Of a stretch of 64,000 nucleotides of DNA, positions 36,640 to 49,226 are shown in pieces. Under the pieces are notes generated by a model. That model was not told the origin of the DNA and ran no database searches. It worked only from the letters and a program-made list of their open reading frames with translations. This DNA comes from Cymbidium sinense (lineage: Eukaryota; Streptophyta; Magnoliopsida; Asparagales; Orchidaceae): the NCBI GenBank assembly GCA_021442155.1, contig JAKCPB010001400.1:51507-115506 (forward strand). The letters are read 5' to 3'. How positions within the stretch are numbered: position 1 is the stretch's first letter; each line of letters begins with the position of its first letter. A program made the translations under genes and the position numbers.

Positions 36640-37505
36640 CGACATGTTTAGGTTTTATTTTAGTTTGTTTATTTATTTTAGTTTATTTTATTTTTTATTT
36701 TATATTTATGATCAATTTTATTTTATATTAGTTTAATTTTATTTTAATTTAGTTTATCTATTTTAGTTTAGGTTTTATTTAGTTTATTCTTTTAGGTTTA
36801 GGTTTAGGTTTATGTTTATTTTTAGTTTAGTTTTATTTTTTTATTTTATTTTTTTAGGTTTAGGTTTTATTTTTATTTTAAGTTTAGGTTTAGATTTTAT
36901 TTATTTTTAAGTTGAGGTTTTAGGTTTTATTTTTGATTATTTTAAAGTTTTATTTTTTAGTAGGTTTATTTTTTTTGTTTATTTTATTTAATTTAGTATA
37001 AATTTTACTTATGTTTATTTTATTTTAGGTTTAGGATTTATTTATTTTAGTTTAGTTTATTTTAGATTAGTTTAGGATAATTATTTTATTTTATTTAAGT
37101 TTTTTTTTTTTTAGTTTAGGGTTTAGGTCTTATTTTTTATTAATATTTTAGGTTTTATTTTAGGTTTTTTTTAGATTTATGTTTTATTTAGTTTTGTTTT
37201 ATTTTAGGTTTATTTTATTTTATTTTAGGTATATTTTATTTTAGTTAGGTTTTATTTTTTTAGTTTAGTTTAAGTTTTATTTTTTTTTTATTTTAGTTTT
37301 ATTTTATTTTATTTTATTTTCTTTTTAGGTTTAGGTTTAGTTTATTTTATTTTATCTTTTATTTTATTTTGGTTTTTTTTTATTTATTTTAGTTTAAGGT
37401 TTTATTTAGTTTTGATTTAAGTTTTTTAGGGTTTAGGGTTTTACGATTTATAGTTTTGGGTTTAGGGTTTATGGTTTAGGATTTAGTTTAAGGTTTAGGA
37501 TTTTT
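36640..37505 (+). repeat. T-rich block and short TTTAGGG run
   Basis: A standard T-rich block (phrase near 36834), short TTTAGGG run at about 37425-37490, then GR-RBP copy 5. At about 1.76 kb between GR-RBP copies this is the shortest complete unit and may be closest to the basic one. Confidence 0.8.
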
Positions 37506-37993
37506 GTTTTTTTTAATTTTTCAAAGAGAATAAATAATGATTCAAAACTTCTTCTTTTTGGTTTCATGAACCACGTAACACTCCAAGTTTTCTAAGACAC
37601 AAGTGATAACATAGATAAAAAATCAGCATGCATAGAACAAATAAAAAACCACAGATAACTAGAACCATTTCTACTGTAAAGACATAGTTCCATAAGCAGC
37701 AAATTGGATCAGTCGTTCTTCAATTTCTCTAGTTCCCATTAGAACCACCTCGGCCTCTCGAGTATGGGATCCACCATCATATCCTCAATCTCTCCTTCCA
37801 CCACCACGACAACTGTAACCTCCGTCGCTCCTCCTGCTTCTATAACCACCATTGCTCCGACCACTACCACCATATCGCCCAAAGACCTCCGTGATCCCCA
37901 CTACCACTATGATAACCATTGCTATGCCTTGCCTCCATCACTGCATCTGTGAGCCTTATTGTTGATGTTCCTACCATCATAGTACCCATTCTT
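37506..37993 (-). pseudogene. GR-RBP 3' retrocopy 5
   Basis: Same architecture on the - strand: AATGGGTACTATGATGGTAGGAACATCAAC at the 5' boundary, then a glycine-rich tract decoded from the CCACCACC/CCTCC-rich + strand at about 37750-37900, and the 3' UTR. The tail region near 37506-37520 is disrupted. Part of the segment after NITVN is deleted relative to copy 6. Confidence 0.75.
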
Positions 37994-38452
37994 AGGGTGA
38001 GATTTAAGTTTAGGTTTATTGGGTTTTAGGGTTTAGATTTCTTTTAAATTTATTTAGTTGCTTTACTTGGGTTTAGGTTTGTGGTAGGTGGGGTTTGTTA
38101 GGGTTTAGTGATTAGGGTTTAGGCTTTAAAGTTTGTGATTTATGCTTGGTTTATGTGGTAGGGATTATGGTGTGGAGGTAGGTCGTGTTGGATCCAGGTT
38201 TATTTAGGGAGTAGTAGTTTAGGGTTAAGGTTTAGGGAGGGTTTAGGGTTTGGGTATGAGGTTTAGGGTTTAGAGGTTTAGAGGAGGGAGGGTTTAGGTT
38301 TAGGTAGGTTTGTGGGGAGGGATGGTTTGTTATGGATTTAGTGAGGGTTTATGGTTTTGGGATTAAGGTAAAATTTAGTGGTTTAGGGTTTAGACTTTTA
38401 AGATTTAGGTTTAGGGTTTAGGGTTTTTAGGATTAATGGTTTGGGTTTAGGG
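37994..38452 (+). repeat. TTTAGGG-variant stretch
   Basis: Heptamer variants with GGAGGG and GTAGG words, ending in a T run that is the A tail of LINE copy 3. Confidence 0.8.
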
Positions 38453-39979
38453 TTTTTTTTGGGAAACCCCATGATATGGGTATTTTATTGCCACAAAAAG
38501 GGTTACAACCCTTAAAGGGATAAACTCAAACTATTGCTCAAAGAGCTACAATCAGCCCAAGGACTAAATCCCCATCTAAGTACATCCAAGAGCCAAAGAA
38601 AACATTAAAGCAATCAAAAGATACAAGATGATTAACATAATAGGCTAAAGGAAGGTTAAGGCCAATGCTCATGGTTGTAAGAGTGCTTGGTAATATGGAG
38701 CAAACCCAAGATAAAAAAGAGAGAAACACCGCAGTTATAATGAGAGAGAGATTAGAATAGTTTAGGTAATACATACAAAAAGATAGAAGGAAATAATATA
38801 ATATGAGTATGATAATAAGGAAATGTGATAGAGAAGGCTCAGGCTCAATCACACCTTGTTGGGGCATGCAAATATGAGCATCCAAACTTCAGAAGGGTTA
38901 CATCACATGAGCTACCAGAACCAAAAGGAGGAGAACATCACACCATCATAGCCAACAAACTGAGAAGGAAGCACCCAGTTGTTGATAATCATGTGAGCTT
39001 TATTACTTGCAAACCTAAACAAAATCATGTTTATGCATATGAAATAGTCGGCATAAAATCATCCACTGGAAAATAGCGAAGAAGTATCTGAAATCAGAAG
39101 CAAGTCAATGAGTCTTTAAATGACACCATCCCAATTATAAGGTATATAAATGAATCAGGAGCTAAGGCAGCTTAGGGTAGATGTAAAGTCCAAAATGAGC
39201 CCAATCAATATAATGAATGCATTGGTGCAATTTATTAGATCCAAATCAATAGTTGGCAAGAAACAATAGTAAGGAAGGTAAAAAAACCGAAACCCAAGAA
39301 AATAGCCAATAAGCATGGCAGCAAAAGCCAGTAGAACTAAACCATAAATAGGAGACAGAAACAATTCATAATACCACCCCTTAATAATAGAGATTATATT
39401 CAAGGAGTAAGCACTAACTGACCGTCCTGATTAGAAAAATTGGGAGTCCAAATAATTTATATGAGAATCCAAAAAAAACAAGACAGATAACCAAGAGGGT
39501 CAGCAAGAGGCCAAGATACCAAAAGCCATGACATGAAAGGGCCGCAGAAAGATTGCATTCCAAGACAGATCCCCAAGACAAAAAGACAAGAAGTGAGCAC
39601 AAGCCATTCAGTCCAATAGAAACAACAAGGGTAATGTAGCAGTTATCGATAATGAGCAATACCCCGTGATAGAAATAACAAGGGCACTCGTGAGAAACAA
39701 CCCAACAACAAAATAGCTAGTGCAATGAAATACAAATTAGGATCCACATTAGAATCTAAAACAAGACAAAGAAATAACCAAGACAAAAAATAGTGGCAAG
39801 AGTAGCCAAGACAACCAAAAGACAACAAGGGACAACATAGTACCATAATTGAAAGCCTGCATAACCAATGAACAAAACAAATAGAGATAGCATAACTGCA
39901 TAAGCATACATTTTGAAACCCTTAATCATATCCAGAAAGAAACAACAAAAACTACTGTGTGTTAACAAAGACAGTAAAT

Positions 39980-40012
39980 CGAGAGCCAATCGAGAGCCAA
40001 TCGAGAGCCAAT
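39980..40012 (+). repeat. 11-bp triplet repeat
   Basis: CGAGAGCCAAT occurs three times in direct succession inside the LINE 3' region. The other copies show no matching triplication, so this looks like local slippage. Confidence 0.9.
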
Positions 40013-41539
40013 CCCAATAGCAGAGAGGTTATTGCATTGGAACCCACCAAAGAAAAGGATCAAAAATTGTATTCAAATGAAAATATCATTAGAATCTAGA
40101 CAAAACAATATAACAAAACAAGGCAAAACCCCAGACGAATAAATAGGCAAAACCATCCAAGCCTCTCAATCGAGTAGACAATGCCATAGTTAATAGCCAA
40201 GAAGATATAACATAGAATAAGTATCTTGAGTGCAAAGAATCCAGACAAAGAAACACCAAAAAACCTAATCAAGATAATAAAAACCAACTAGCCATAAAAC
40301 CACCCATCCGTGATAAACAATGTAATTGATACAAGTTTAACGAGGTTCAAACAAAACCAACCAAGCAATCATCAACATCTTGTTGAATAAACAAACCAAA
40401 AAACCCAAAATAGCTCAGAGTATTAATCCACAACAACCAAGGCGCTTAATACCAACAAGCCAAGAATCCACCCAAAAGCATATATAAAGATAGGGTGGGG
40501 AAGAAAACTCCCACCACAAGTCAATCCAATAAAAGACATTCAAAGCATTAGGTGATGATTAGTCACATTAATCCAGACCAAGGATAAGAGCTGGAAGACC
40601 AACAAAGAACCCAACAATTAGCAGGGACAGAAGAGAAATAAAGAAAAAGGGTAAACAAAAAACCAAAAGAAAGGCCAACATGAAAGCCCATTCTCAGGGG
40701 AGCAAGATAAGACCAAAGCCCCAATCTCAAGCTCGCACGTAAAGGTTCTTTATAACAACCAAGAATAATCAAGAAACTCCATCCGTGGGTAAAATAAGCA
40801 TAAATAAGAGTTACATAAAAGGTTAACCAAGAAGTACTATCAAAGTTCTGCACAATGATAATTCTACCATTAAGGGTAAGGAGGTCAGCAGCAACCTATG
40901 AGAAAGCCTGCAAAGAACATCCATAGTGTGGAAGAAAAGAAGAAAGCACCCCACAGCAAGATCCCACCAATAGACCTCAAACAGAAATGGATTCCGAAAG
41001 AGCTGTAGGTCCAGTTATAATATAAACAATAGCCAAGATGATAAGTATCAGCAAAAAGGCCAAATAGCCTCTTCATGCATAGAACTAAATTAAAATATAA
41101 TTCCCAGAAGTAAAAGAAAACCGTCAGCTCCAAGCTAGAATCAAAGAGAATATGGGAGACAATCAGCATATCAAAACCAGCCAGCAGTCATTATCAGTTA
41201 GGATCCAATAACCTAACAGTATGAATCATCAAGATCCCAAGTGGGATTGCGTTATAAAACCAGAATAACACAAAGCTCAATAGGGTTCCAATTCAAGAGA
41301 TTGATGCATATAGTTCAACATCCCATAATATTGTAAATGCCAAAAATAGAGATCTTCCAACTAAAGGAGAAGGGTAAAGGCGAAGTCATGGTGAAGAGCA
41401 CAAGAGAATGATATCTATGAGGAGTATCCATAAAGAACACAAGGAAACGAAAACTAGAAAAATAAAGACTAAGAGGAGAATTAGATTCGAGGTAAGGAAG
41501 CTAATTGTCCAAGTTAACTGCACACGCAAGTATTTGGGT

Positions 41540-41960
41540 ATTGTAAATTGATCAAAGAGGATGATACTTTAATCTACCCATATTAGCAAGGTAATCAAGA
41601 CAGTACCTTCACGCCAAACATGAGTGATGGTAAAATTCTTGAGAGAGAAGAGCCCTAGTTTGCTTGAGGAGGTAGTACAAACAAGCGCTGCTCATATTGG
41701 TAAGTCAACAGGTCAATCAAGAGAAGAGTGTCCACCTCTATCCAAATATTGAGCACCCATTTTGAAGACAAATTTCAAGAGCTTTGTGGACCGCCATAAG
41801 CTCAAGATAAGGGATAGGCCGGAAATAAGGGGATAAGCAAATGCACATAGGACTATACCCTTAGAATCTTCAAAATGCCTCCACAAGAGCCATTATGAGA
41901 GACAGCCATCGATTAATTTTAATAATATGATCAAGAGGTTTTTCCAAAACCATTCTATCA
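41540..41960 (-). pseudogene. LINE C-terminal RNase H domain remnant
   Basis: Read across at least three frameshifts, the - strand gives DGCLS, HNGSCGGIL, DSKGIVLCAFA and later FTITHVWREG and DYLANMG. This order is that of the plant LINE RNase H domain: DG-x6-G-x-GG with the first catalytic Asp, D-x-x-G, then HVxREGNxxAD-x-LA with the last catalytic Asp. The domain would remove RNA from RNA-DNA hybrids during element copying. The expected catalytic E between these blocks falls in a disrupted part (about 41810). It is not functional. Confidence 0.75.
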
Positions 41961-42249
41961 TTTCGATAGAAGACGGTCCGGAAGGTTGAGGCCAAGTTTA
42001 TTAGCAAATGATTTACGCCTTTTAAAATGTTTGTGATTAATTAAATTGGCTTTAAACAAGTCACAAATTTTTTTTTAGTTCTAGTAATAATCCTCATGTG
42101 ATTCATAATCCAACGATGTTTAGTTCATTTCTCCATCCATATGAACCAAATAAGAGTAATGGTGATTATGATTTTAATATGACCATTAATGGCATTGTCA
42201 AAGTAAACTTCAAGAAGTTGATATATAGTAAAAGTATAATTAAAATTGA

Positions 42250-42620
42250 CAAGTTGAATAGATCGTCATACCAAATCCAAATTTTAGTTGCAGCCCCATT
42301 AACAACATGGTTAACATTCTCAATATGGGAACAACATTGACATTTAGAGGGTAAAAGAACCCTTTATCCCACAACAAAGAGTCACAGAATAAAGTTTTGG
42401 ATACAAGTTAGAATGAGTAAGAAGAGGGATATTGCTATTCCAAATTTTGGAGAACATAATAGAAGAATCTGAGTGTCTTTAGTGTGAAGCCACACATTTT
42501 TAAGGTTGAAATCTCCATTATGAGATAGCTTAAAGATAATCTGATCATGATTGTTAGGAGTGATAGTAATATTAGTAATCATATTTAAGAAAGTGGACAT
42601 AATAGAATCAGTAATCTTAC
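42250..42620 (-). pseudogene. LINE ORF2 zinc-binding (zf-RVT) domain remnant
   Basis: The - strand reads NNHDQIIFKLSHNGDFNLKNVW, then CQCCSHIENVNHVV and ATKIWIWY. This is the pattern of the zf-RVT domain downstream of reverse transcriptase in plant LINEs: a D-x-I-x-W/F opening with G-x-F-S/N-x-K-x-W, then C-x2-C, E-x2-x-H and a final W. The CxxC cysteines and the histidine are present, but the last zinc ligand (usually C before the W segment) is G. The frame is interrupted near 42360. Confidence 0.75.
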
Positions 42621-42992
42621 TAGTGTCAATTTGTTGTTTTCCAAATGAATTAACTCGATAGAAGTGTGAGTGTAGTGTAAGTCATCAATGGATCCACCAC
42701 CACCCGGTTGTCTTGCCAAAAGAAGGAATCCGAGTTTATGCCCCAAAAATTAAGGATTCAAAGATCCCATTTGATGAATAAAGTCTTCTCACAAGAGAAT
42801 CACCGATTTAAAGGGACAAATGAGAGGATGTTTGCCCGCAATATTTAGAAGTCATGAAATTTTCCCAAAGACTATTTTGCTCCTAAAATTCCACCAAAGT
42901 TTGTAGGAGATGGCATTGATAACTTCTTTGATGGATTTACATCCCGACCTCCCTTCAATACCATACCTTTTAGACCAAGATGACCAGTGCAT

Positions 42993-43194
42993 TCTTTGAT
43001 GGTTTAGGGTTTAGGGTTTAGGGTTTAGGGTTAATGGTTTAGGTTTTAGGGTTTATGGTTTAAGGTTTAAGGTTTAGGGTTTAGGGTTTAGAGTTTAGGG
43101 TTTAGGGTTTAGGATTTAGGGTTTAGTGGTTTTATGGTTTTGGGTTTATAGTTTAAGGTTTAGGGTTTTTTTTAAAAAAAACATTAAGTAAACC
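42993..43194 (+). repeat. TTTAGGG array and junction motif
   Basis: Contains four exact TTTAGGG units in a row (43003-43030), starting within about 10 bases of the LINE 5' end. It ends at ATTAAGTAAACC (43183-43194) after an A/T run. Confidence 0.85.
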
Positions 43195-44186
43195 GGTAAG
43201 TTTAGGTTTATTTAGTTTATTTAGTTTATTTTTTTATTTATTTTAGTTTATTTTATTTTATTTTATTATTTCGTTTTTTTATTTTTATTTAGTTTAGTTT
43301 ATTTATATTCAGTTTATTTATTTTAGTTTAGGTTTTTTATTTTATTTTATATTTTAGGTTTAAGTTTAGGTTTATGTTTATTTTTTCTTTAGTTTGAATT
43401 TTATTTTATTTTTAGGTTTAGGTTTTATTTTTATTATTATGTTTAGGTTTTCATTTTTATTTTATTTTTTTTGAGGTTTAGGTTTTAGGTTGTTATTTTT
43501 TATTTATTTTAGGTTTTATTTTTTAGTTTAGTAGTTATTTTAGTTTATTTTATTTTAGATTTTGGTTTATGTTTTATTTATTTTAGTTAAGTTTATTTTA
43601 GTTTAGGTTTATGTTTATTTTATTTTGTTTATTTAATTTTTATTTTAGGTTTAGGGATTATGTGTTATTTTTTATTTATTATTAGGTTTGTCATTTAGGT
43701 TTAGTTTTTTTTTTACTTCTTATTTAATTTTATCTCAGGTTTATTATATTTTATTTTAGATTTATCTTTATTATATTTAGGTTTTATACTTTAGTTTATT
43801 TTATTTTATTTAGGTTTTATTTATTTTATTATTTAAGTTTTCTTCAATTATTTTATTTTTAGGTTTAGATTTACGCTATTTTAGAGGTTTAGTTTATTTT
43901 ATCTTTATTATTAAGAAAGTTGTGGCATCATAAGGTTATTTGTTTTGGATTAGGGAGGTGGGTGGGTAGTGTTGGTGTGGTAGGTTGTGGTTATGTAGGG
44001 TTTGGGCCTGGGCTGCCTTTTACAATGGAGTTTAGGGCTAAGGTGGGGTAGGGCTCAGGGTCAGGGATCAGGATCAGTGGCTTGTGGAGGGTTCATTTGG
44101 CTCAGGTTTATGGAGGGTTTAGGTAAGTTAAGGGTTATGGAAGGTTTAGATGGGTTTAGGTCACTTTAGGTTTGAGTTTTTTTTTT
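43195..44186 (+). repeat. T-rich block and G-rich variant patch
   Basis: A standard T-rich block to about 43915. A mixed G-rich patch follows (GGTGGGTAG, GGGCTCAGGGTCAGGG) to about 44130, then telomere-like words. Confidence 0.75.
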
Positions 44187-45240
44187 AATTAAGAAATGGC
44201 AGGTAGGTTTATTTATTTATTTTTTAGTTATTTTAGTTTGTTTTATTTTTTTGTTTTTTTAGGTTTATTTTTATTTATTTTAGTTTTGGTTCTTTATTTT
44301 AGTTATTTTTTAGGTTTAGGTATATGTTTATTTATGAGTTTAGTTTTATTTTAATTTTATTTTCTAGTTAGGTTTTATGTTTTATTTTAGTTTAGTTTAG
44401 GTTTATATTTTATTTTTAGGTTTAGGTTTAGGTTTAGGCTTTATTTTAGGTTAATTTTTTAGGTTTTATCTTAGTTTAAGGTTTTAGGGTTTTAAAAGAA
44501 AATTAAGTAATTGGTAGGTTTATGTTTATTTATATTTTTATTTATTTTAGATTATTTATTTTTATTTTTTATTTTTTTATTTTTATTTATATTTAGTTTA
44601 GTTTATTTATATTAAGTTTTATTTTAATTTAGGTTGATTTTATTTTTGTTTATTTTTAGGTTTAGGTTTGTTTTAGTTAGTTTATCTTATTTTATTTTTT
44701 GGTTTAAGTTTTATTTTTATAATAGGATTTGGTTAGTTTTTTTATTTTAATCTTAGGTTTAAGTTATTATTTTAGTTTATTTTAGGTTTTATTTTTTAGT
44801 TTAGCTTAGGTTTATTTTAGTTTATTTTATTTTATTCAATCTTTAGGTTTAGTTTATAGGTTTAGGAATTTATTTAGTTTAGTTTAATTAGTTTGGGTTT
44901 AGTTTATTTTATTTTATTAATTTTATTTGTACTTTAGTTTTAGTTTATTTTGTTTGGGTTTATTGTTATATTTTATTTATTTTTAGGTTTTTAAGATTAT
45001 ATTTTAGGTTTAGGTTTCTTTTATTTAGTTTTATTTTATCCATGCTTATTTTATTTTTAATTTAGTTTAGTTTTATTTATTTAGGTTTTATTTTAATTAG
45101 TTTAGTTTTATGTAGTTTTATTTTATTTTATTTTTTTTTAGTTTATTTTTTATTTTATTTTATATTTTAGGTTTCTTGGCCTAGTTTTAAGATTAGGTTT
45201 TAGGTTTATTTTATTTATTTTATCTTTATTTAAGTTTTCA
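44187..45240 (+). repeat. Two compact T-rich units with junction motifs
   Basis: Junction variants AATTAAGAAATGGC (44187-44200) and AAATTAAGTAATTGG (44500-44514) each open a T-rich block. The first block is only about 300 bp, showing that unit length varies. Confidence 0.7.
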
Positions 45241-45557
45241 GTTTTATAGGCTCAGTGTCAGTGTTGTGGCTCAGTGGCTCAGTTTTATTTTGTGGTCAGG
45301 GCCTCAGTCAGTGGCAGGCCTAGTTTTAAGGTAGTGGTGGCCCAAGGCCTGGGCTGGGTTTTCAGAGCCTTTTAGGGCCTGGTCAGCCCAGTTTAGTAGG
45401 CCCAGTGGGCTCAGTGGCCCAGCATCAGTGGATGGATGGTCTTAGGGGCCTAGGTTCAGTGGATGATCTAGATTAGAGCCTAGGGAGTGGTAGGGTAAGA
45501 GTCTTCGCATGTGGAGTGTGATCCAAGTTTTCATTTTTATCTTTAAATTTAAATTTT
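45241..45557 (+). repeat. GC-rich GGCCCA patch
   Basis: GTGGCCCAAGGCCTGGG and CCCAGTGGGCTCAGTGGCCC words replace TTTAGGG-type words over about 250 bases before the next junction. Confidence 0.75.
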
Positions 45558-46329
45558 AATCAAGTAAACCCAGAGGTTTAGGTCATTTAGTTTATTTATT
45601 TATTTTATTTATTTCATTTAGAGGTTGATATATTTTTTAGGTTTAGTTTTAGGTATATTTTTTTTTAGTTTATTTAATTTTATTTTATTTTTTATTTTAG
45701 TTTTTAGGTTTAGGTTTTTATATTATTTTTTTGGTTTAGGTTTTAGGTTTTATATTATGTATTTTTGGTTTTAATTTTTATTATTTTTTTAGGGTTTTAA
45801 AAAATAAGTAAAACCCCAGAGTTTAGGTTTATTTATTTATTTTTTATATATTTTTTTTATTTTATTTTTTATTTATTTTAGATTATTTTATTTTATTTTA
45901 TTATATAGTTTATTTTTTTTTTTTTTTAGTTTAGGTTTATTTATTTTAGTTATTATTTGGGTTTAGTTTATGGTTTATCTTTTTAGTTTTTATTTTAATT
46001 TATTTTAGGTTTAGGTTTATTTTTTATTGTTACTTTAGGTTTAGTTTTACATAATTTTTAAGTTTAGGTTTTAGGTTATTATTTTAGGTTTTTTTTAGAT
46101 TATTCTTAGTTTAGTCTAGTTTATTTTAGTTTATTTGTTTAGGTTTAATTATTTCATTTATTTGTTTTATGTTATTATCTTTTTAAATTTATTTATAGGT
46201 TTATTTTATTTTTATCTTTTTAGTTTTTATTATTTTATTTTTAGGTTTATTTTATTTATATTTTATTTTTATTAATATTTTAGTTTAGTTTATCTATCTT
46301 GTTTATTTTGTTTAGGTAGTTTAATAGGT
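45558..46329 (+). repeat. Two junction motifs with T-rich blocks
   Basis: AATCAAGTAAACC (45558-45570) and AAATAAGTAAAACC (45802-45815) are only about 245 bases apart. T-rich sequence follows each. Confidence 0.75.
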
Positions 46330-46661
46330 TTTATTATTTATCTATTAGGCCTAGGTTTATGGCTCAGTTTAGGTATTTTGGCTAGGGCTCAGGATCAATG
46401 GCTAGCGGCTCAGTTTAGGATCTTAGGGCTCAGTTTAATGCCTAGGTTAAGCCTAGGGCCCAGGTTTTAGCTCAGCCTGTGGCCTGGGCCAGAAGGTGTG
46501 GGCCTTTAACGAGTAGGTCTTGCATGGTTTGTATTTTATGGTCTTTGTTTTCAGGGTTTATGGTTTCAGTGATCAGAGTTTTAGGGTTTATGCTTGGGTT
46601 TAGGTTTTAGGGTTTAGGTTGAGGGAGAGTTTAGGTTAGTTTACTTTTAAAAAGCAAAACC
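46330..46661 (+). repeat. GC-rich patch, TTTAGGG stretch and weak junction
   Basis: GGCCTAGG/GGCTCAG words to about 46520, then TTTAGGG variants. A degraded junction (AAAAAGCAAAACC) ends near 46661. Confidence 0.65.
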
Positions 46662-47576
46662 AGGATTTAGTTTATTTAGTTTATTTTTTTCATTTATTTT
46701 TTATTTTATTTTTATTTTATTTTAGGTTTATTTTTCTTTTTTACTTAGTTTAGTTTTTTTTTTATTTTAGTTTAACATTTTTAATTTATTTTATTTTTTA
46801 GGTTTAGGTTTATGATCAGTTTATTTTAGTTTAGTTTTATTTTATTATATTTTTTTAAGTTTAGGTTTTATTTTATTTTGAGTTTTAGATTTTGGTTTTA
46901 TTTTATTTTAGTTTAGGTTTAGGTCCATTTTAAGTTTATTTTAGGTTTTATTTTTTAGTATTGGTTTAAGTTTATTTTTAGTTTATTTTATTTCATGAGT
47001 TTAGGTTTAGGTTTTATTTATTTTATTTTAGTTTAGTTTTGTTTATATTTTATTTTAGGTTTAGTTTCTTTAGTTTAGGATTTTGATTTTATTTTTTTTA
47101 TATTTTAGATTATTATTTTTAGTTTCTTTATTTAGTTTTATTTTATTTTATTTTAAGTTTATTATATTTTATTTTAGTTTTAGTCTTTATTTTATTTAAG
47201 TTTTTATTTTTTAGTTTAGTTTAGGTTTTAATTATTTATTCTGTTTAGTTTTTTATTTTGTATTTCTTTCTTTAGGTTTAGTTTGGTTTAGTTTATATTT
47301 TTTATTTTATTTTATTTATTTTATTTTATTTAGTTTAGGTTTTCTTATTTTTTTTTTAGATTTTATTTAGTTTAGATTTTGGTTTTTAGCTTTTTGGGGT
47401 TTGTTTAAGGTTTAGAGTTGAGGGTTTACGATATGGGGCTTAGGGTTTATGGTTTAGGTGTTTTTTTAGTTTAGGGTATAGGGTTTAATGTTTAGAGCTT
47501 AGGTTTTTGGGTTTAGGGTTTAGGGTTTAGGGTTTAGGTTTTAGGTTTTAGGGTTAGTTTAGTTTAGGGTTTAGAG
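46662..47576 (+). repeat. T-rich block and TTTAGGG stretch before GR-RBP copy 6
   Basis: A C-poor T-rich block to about 47390, then imperfect and locally perfect TTTAGGG (47513-47535) up to the A tail of the GR-RBP copy. Confidence 0.8.
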
Positions 47577-48065
47577 TTTTTTTTAACAGAGAACAAATTC
47601 AGATTCAACATTTCTTCTTTTCAAATTCATCAACCAAGAAACACACCAAGTTTTCTAAAATACAAGCGATGACATAGATAAAAAATGAGGACACTAGAGC
47701 AAATTAAAAACCTTATATAACTTGAGCCATCTTTATTGTAAAGACATAGTTCATAAGAAGTAGATCAGATTGGCCGCTTTTTAGTTTCTCCAGTTCCCAT
47801 CAAAACCACATGTGGCCTTTCGAGTAGCGGGATCCACCATCATATCCCCGATCTCTCTCTCCACCACCACCATGCTTACAACCTCCATTGCTCCTCCCGC
47901 CAACATAACCACCACTACTTCGACCACGACCTCCATATCCACTAGCACCACTAGATCCCCCACCACCACTGCGATAACCGCCAACTCCGCCTTCACCTCC
48001 ACCGCCAGATCTTAACTGAGCCTAGTTGACGGTGATGTTCCTGTCATCAAGGTTCTGCCCATTCT
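47577..48065 (-). pseudogene. GR-RBP 3' retrocopy 6
   Basis: One of the most readable copies. The - strand gives NGQNLDDRNITVN, a TAG stop, AQLRSGGGGEGGVGGY, then SGASGYGGRGRSSGGY, HGGGGERDRGYDGGSRYSKG and, after a frameshift, a FDGNW end. Plant GR-RBPs carry NGQ(D/N)LDGR(N/S)ITVNEAQSR at the RRM end, so the match is direct. Only the last roughly 20 RRM residues remain; RNP1 and RNP2, the RNA-binding motifs, are absent. The upstream end touches LINE copy 4 with only TTAG of telomeric sequence between them. Confidence 0.88.
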
Positions 48066-48588
48066 TAGAGCTTTTTATAAAATCAAAAGTGGGAGAATTT
48101 TATAGCAAAAAAGAAAGGGATAAAAGGTCCTTAATGTGGATAAATCTCTAAACTACTGCTGAAAAAGATATAATTAGCCTAAAGGGGTAAATCCCTCTAC
48201 CTACTATAAGAAAACCAAAGCAAAAGAAAGAAAATACAAAACTAAGATAAAATAGTACAAAATTCTAAGAAGGGCCATCTATATCCCAAATCTTCTAAGA
48301 GATGCACAAACCACCTACAGCTCCAAACCTACCACAAACCAGCAAAAAACATAAGATATATATAAGCATATAGAAGTAAGGACAAGCTAAGTACACAAAA
48401 GGAAAAAATTATAAAAATCATAGATAAGTCTCAGGCTCATTCACATTCATCTCAAGGAGCAACAGGATATGTGAGCATCCAAACTTTAGAAGAAGGTTAC
48501 AATAAAATATGGTGCTACCAAAAAAAGGATAATAAACATCCTAACCATCATAACTTACTGATTAAACCAAACAACCAACAACAAAGTA
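48066..48588 (-). mobile_element. L1-type LINE copy 4, about 520 bp
   Basis: A short 5'-truncated copy of the LINE 3' end. It has AAAAGTGGGAGAATTTTATAGC in place of the usual end, AAGGTCCTTAATGTGGATAAA, AGCCTAAAGGGGTAAATCCC and GAGCATCCAAACTTT (48473), all family-specific. It is inserted exactly at the upstream edge of GR-RBP copy 6. No coding part is present. Confidence 0.75.
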
Positions 48589-49226
48589 AAGTTTTATTTT
48601 ATTTAGGTTTTAATTTAGGTTTATTTTAGATTTATTTTAGGTTTTATTTATTTTAGTTTAGTTTTTTAGTTTAGTTTATTTTATTTTGTTTATTTTATGT
48701 TTTGGTTTTTTAGTTTATGGAATATGTTTTATTTTAGGTTTATTTTTATAGGTTTAGTTTTATTTAGTTTTTATTCCATTTTATTTTAAGTCTATTTTAT
48801 TTTAATATAGGTTTTTATTTAGGTTTTTATTTTAGGTTTATTTTATTTTCTAGTTTAGTTTATGTTTATTTTATTTTAGATTAGTTTTATTTTTAAATTA
48901 TTTTCTTTTAGGTTTTTTAGGTTTTAGTTTAGGTTTTTATTTAATCTATATTTTATTTATGTAAGTTATTTTATTTATTTTATTATTAGGTTTTATCCAA
49001 TTTAGTTTAGTTTTAAGATTGGGTTTAGGTTTTAGGGTTTGGGCTTTAGGATTTAAGCTTTGGGTACCAGCTTTAGGGTTTAGGATTTTAGTTTTAGGGC
49101 TTTAGGGTTTATGGTTTTGTGGTTTTGGCTTGTGGCTAGGGTTTGTGGGTTTCAGGTAGGGTTTAGGGTCAATTTATTTGGGGTTTTTATTTCATTTTTA
49201 TATTTTATTTTTAAAGCAAGTAAACC
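48589..49226 (+). repeat. T-rich block, TTTAGGG stretch and junction motif
   Basis: T-rich to about 49020, then degenerate TTTAGGG words. The junction AAAGCAAGTAAACC is at 49213-49226. Confidence 0.75.

Larger units (their letters stand above)
38453..42992 (-). mobile_element. L1-type LINE copy 3 with ORF2 C-terminus and long 3' region
   Basis: The left edge is T8 next to GGGTTTAGGG, then the family 3' end (GGGAAACCCC, TATTTTATTGCC, GGGTTACAACCCTTAAAGGG). From the right, the - strand carries the tail of ORF2: a region resembling the segment before the zinc-binding domain (42640-42990), then zf-RVT and RNase H. About 3 kb of non-coding 3' region (41530-38460) follows, shared in order with LINE copy 1 (for example AGTTATAATATAAACAATAG near 41012 and a similar run near 3216). 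Reverse transcriptase and endonuclease are absent, so this copy is 5'-truncated. Hydrophobic frames at 39155-41169 are chance readings of the T/G-rich 3' region. Confidence 0.8.

Noticed and set aside
39155..41169. A series of hydrophobic - strand frames that look like membrane proteins
   Set aside because: They lie in the LINE 3' region, overlap in several frames, and owe their F/L/I/W content to T/G-rich sequence. The same happens at 1020-3560 in LINE copy 1.
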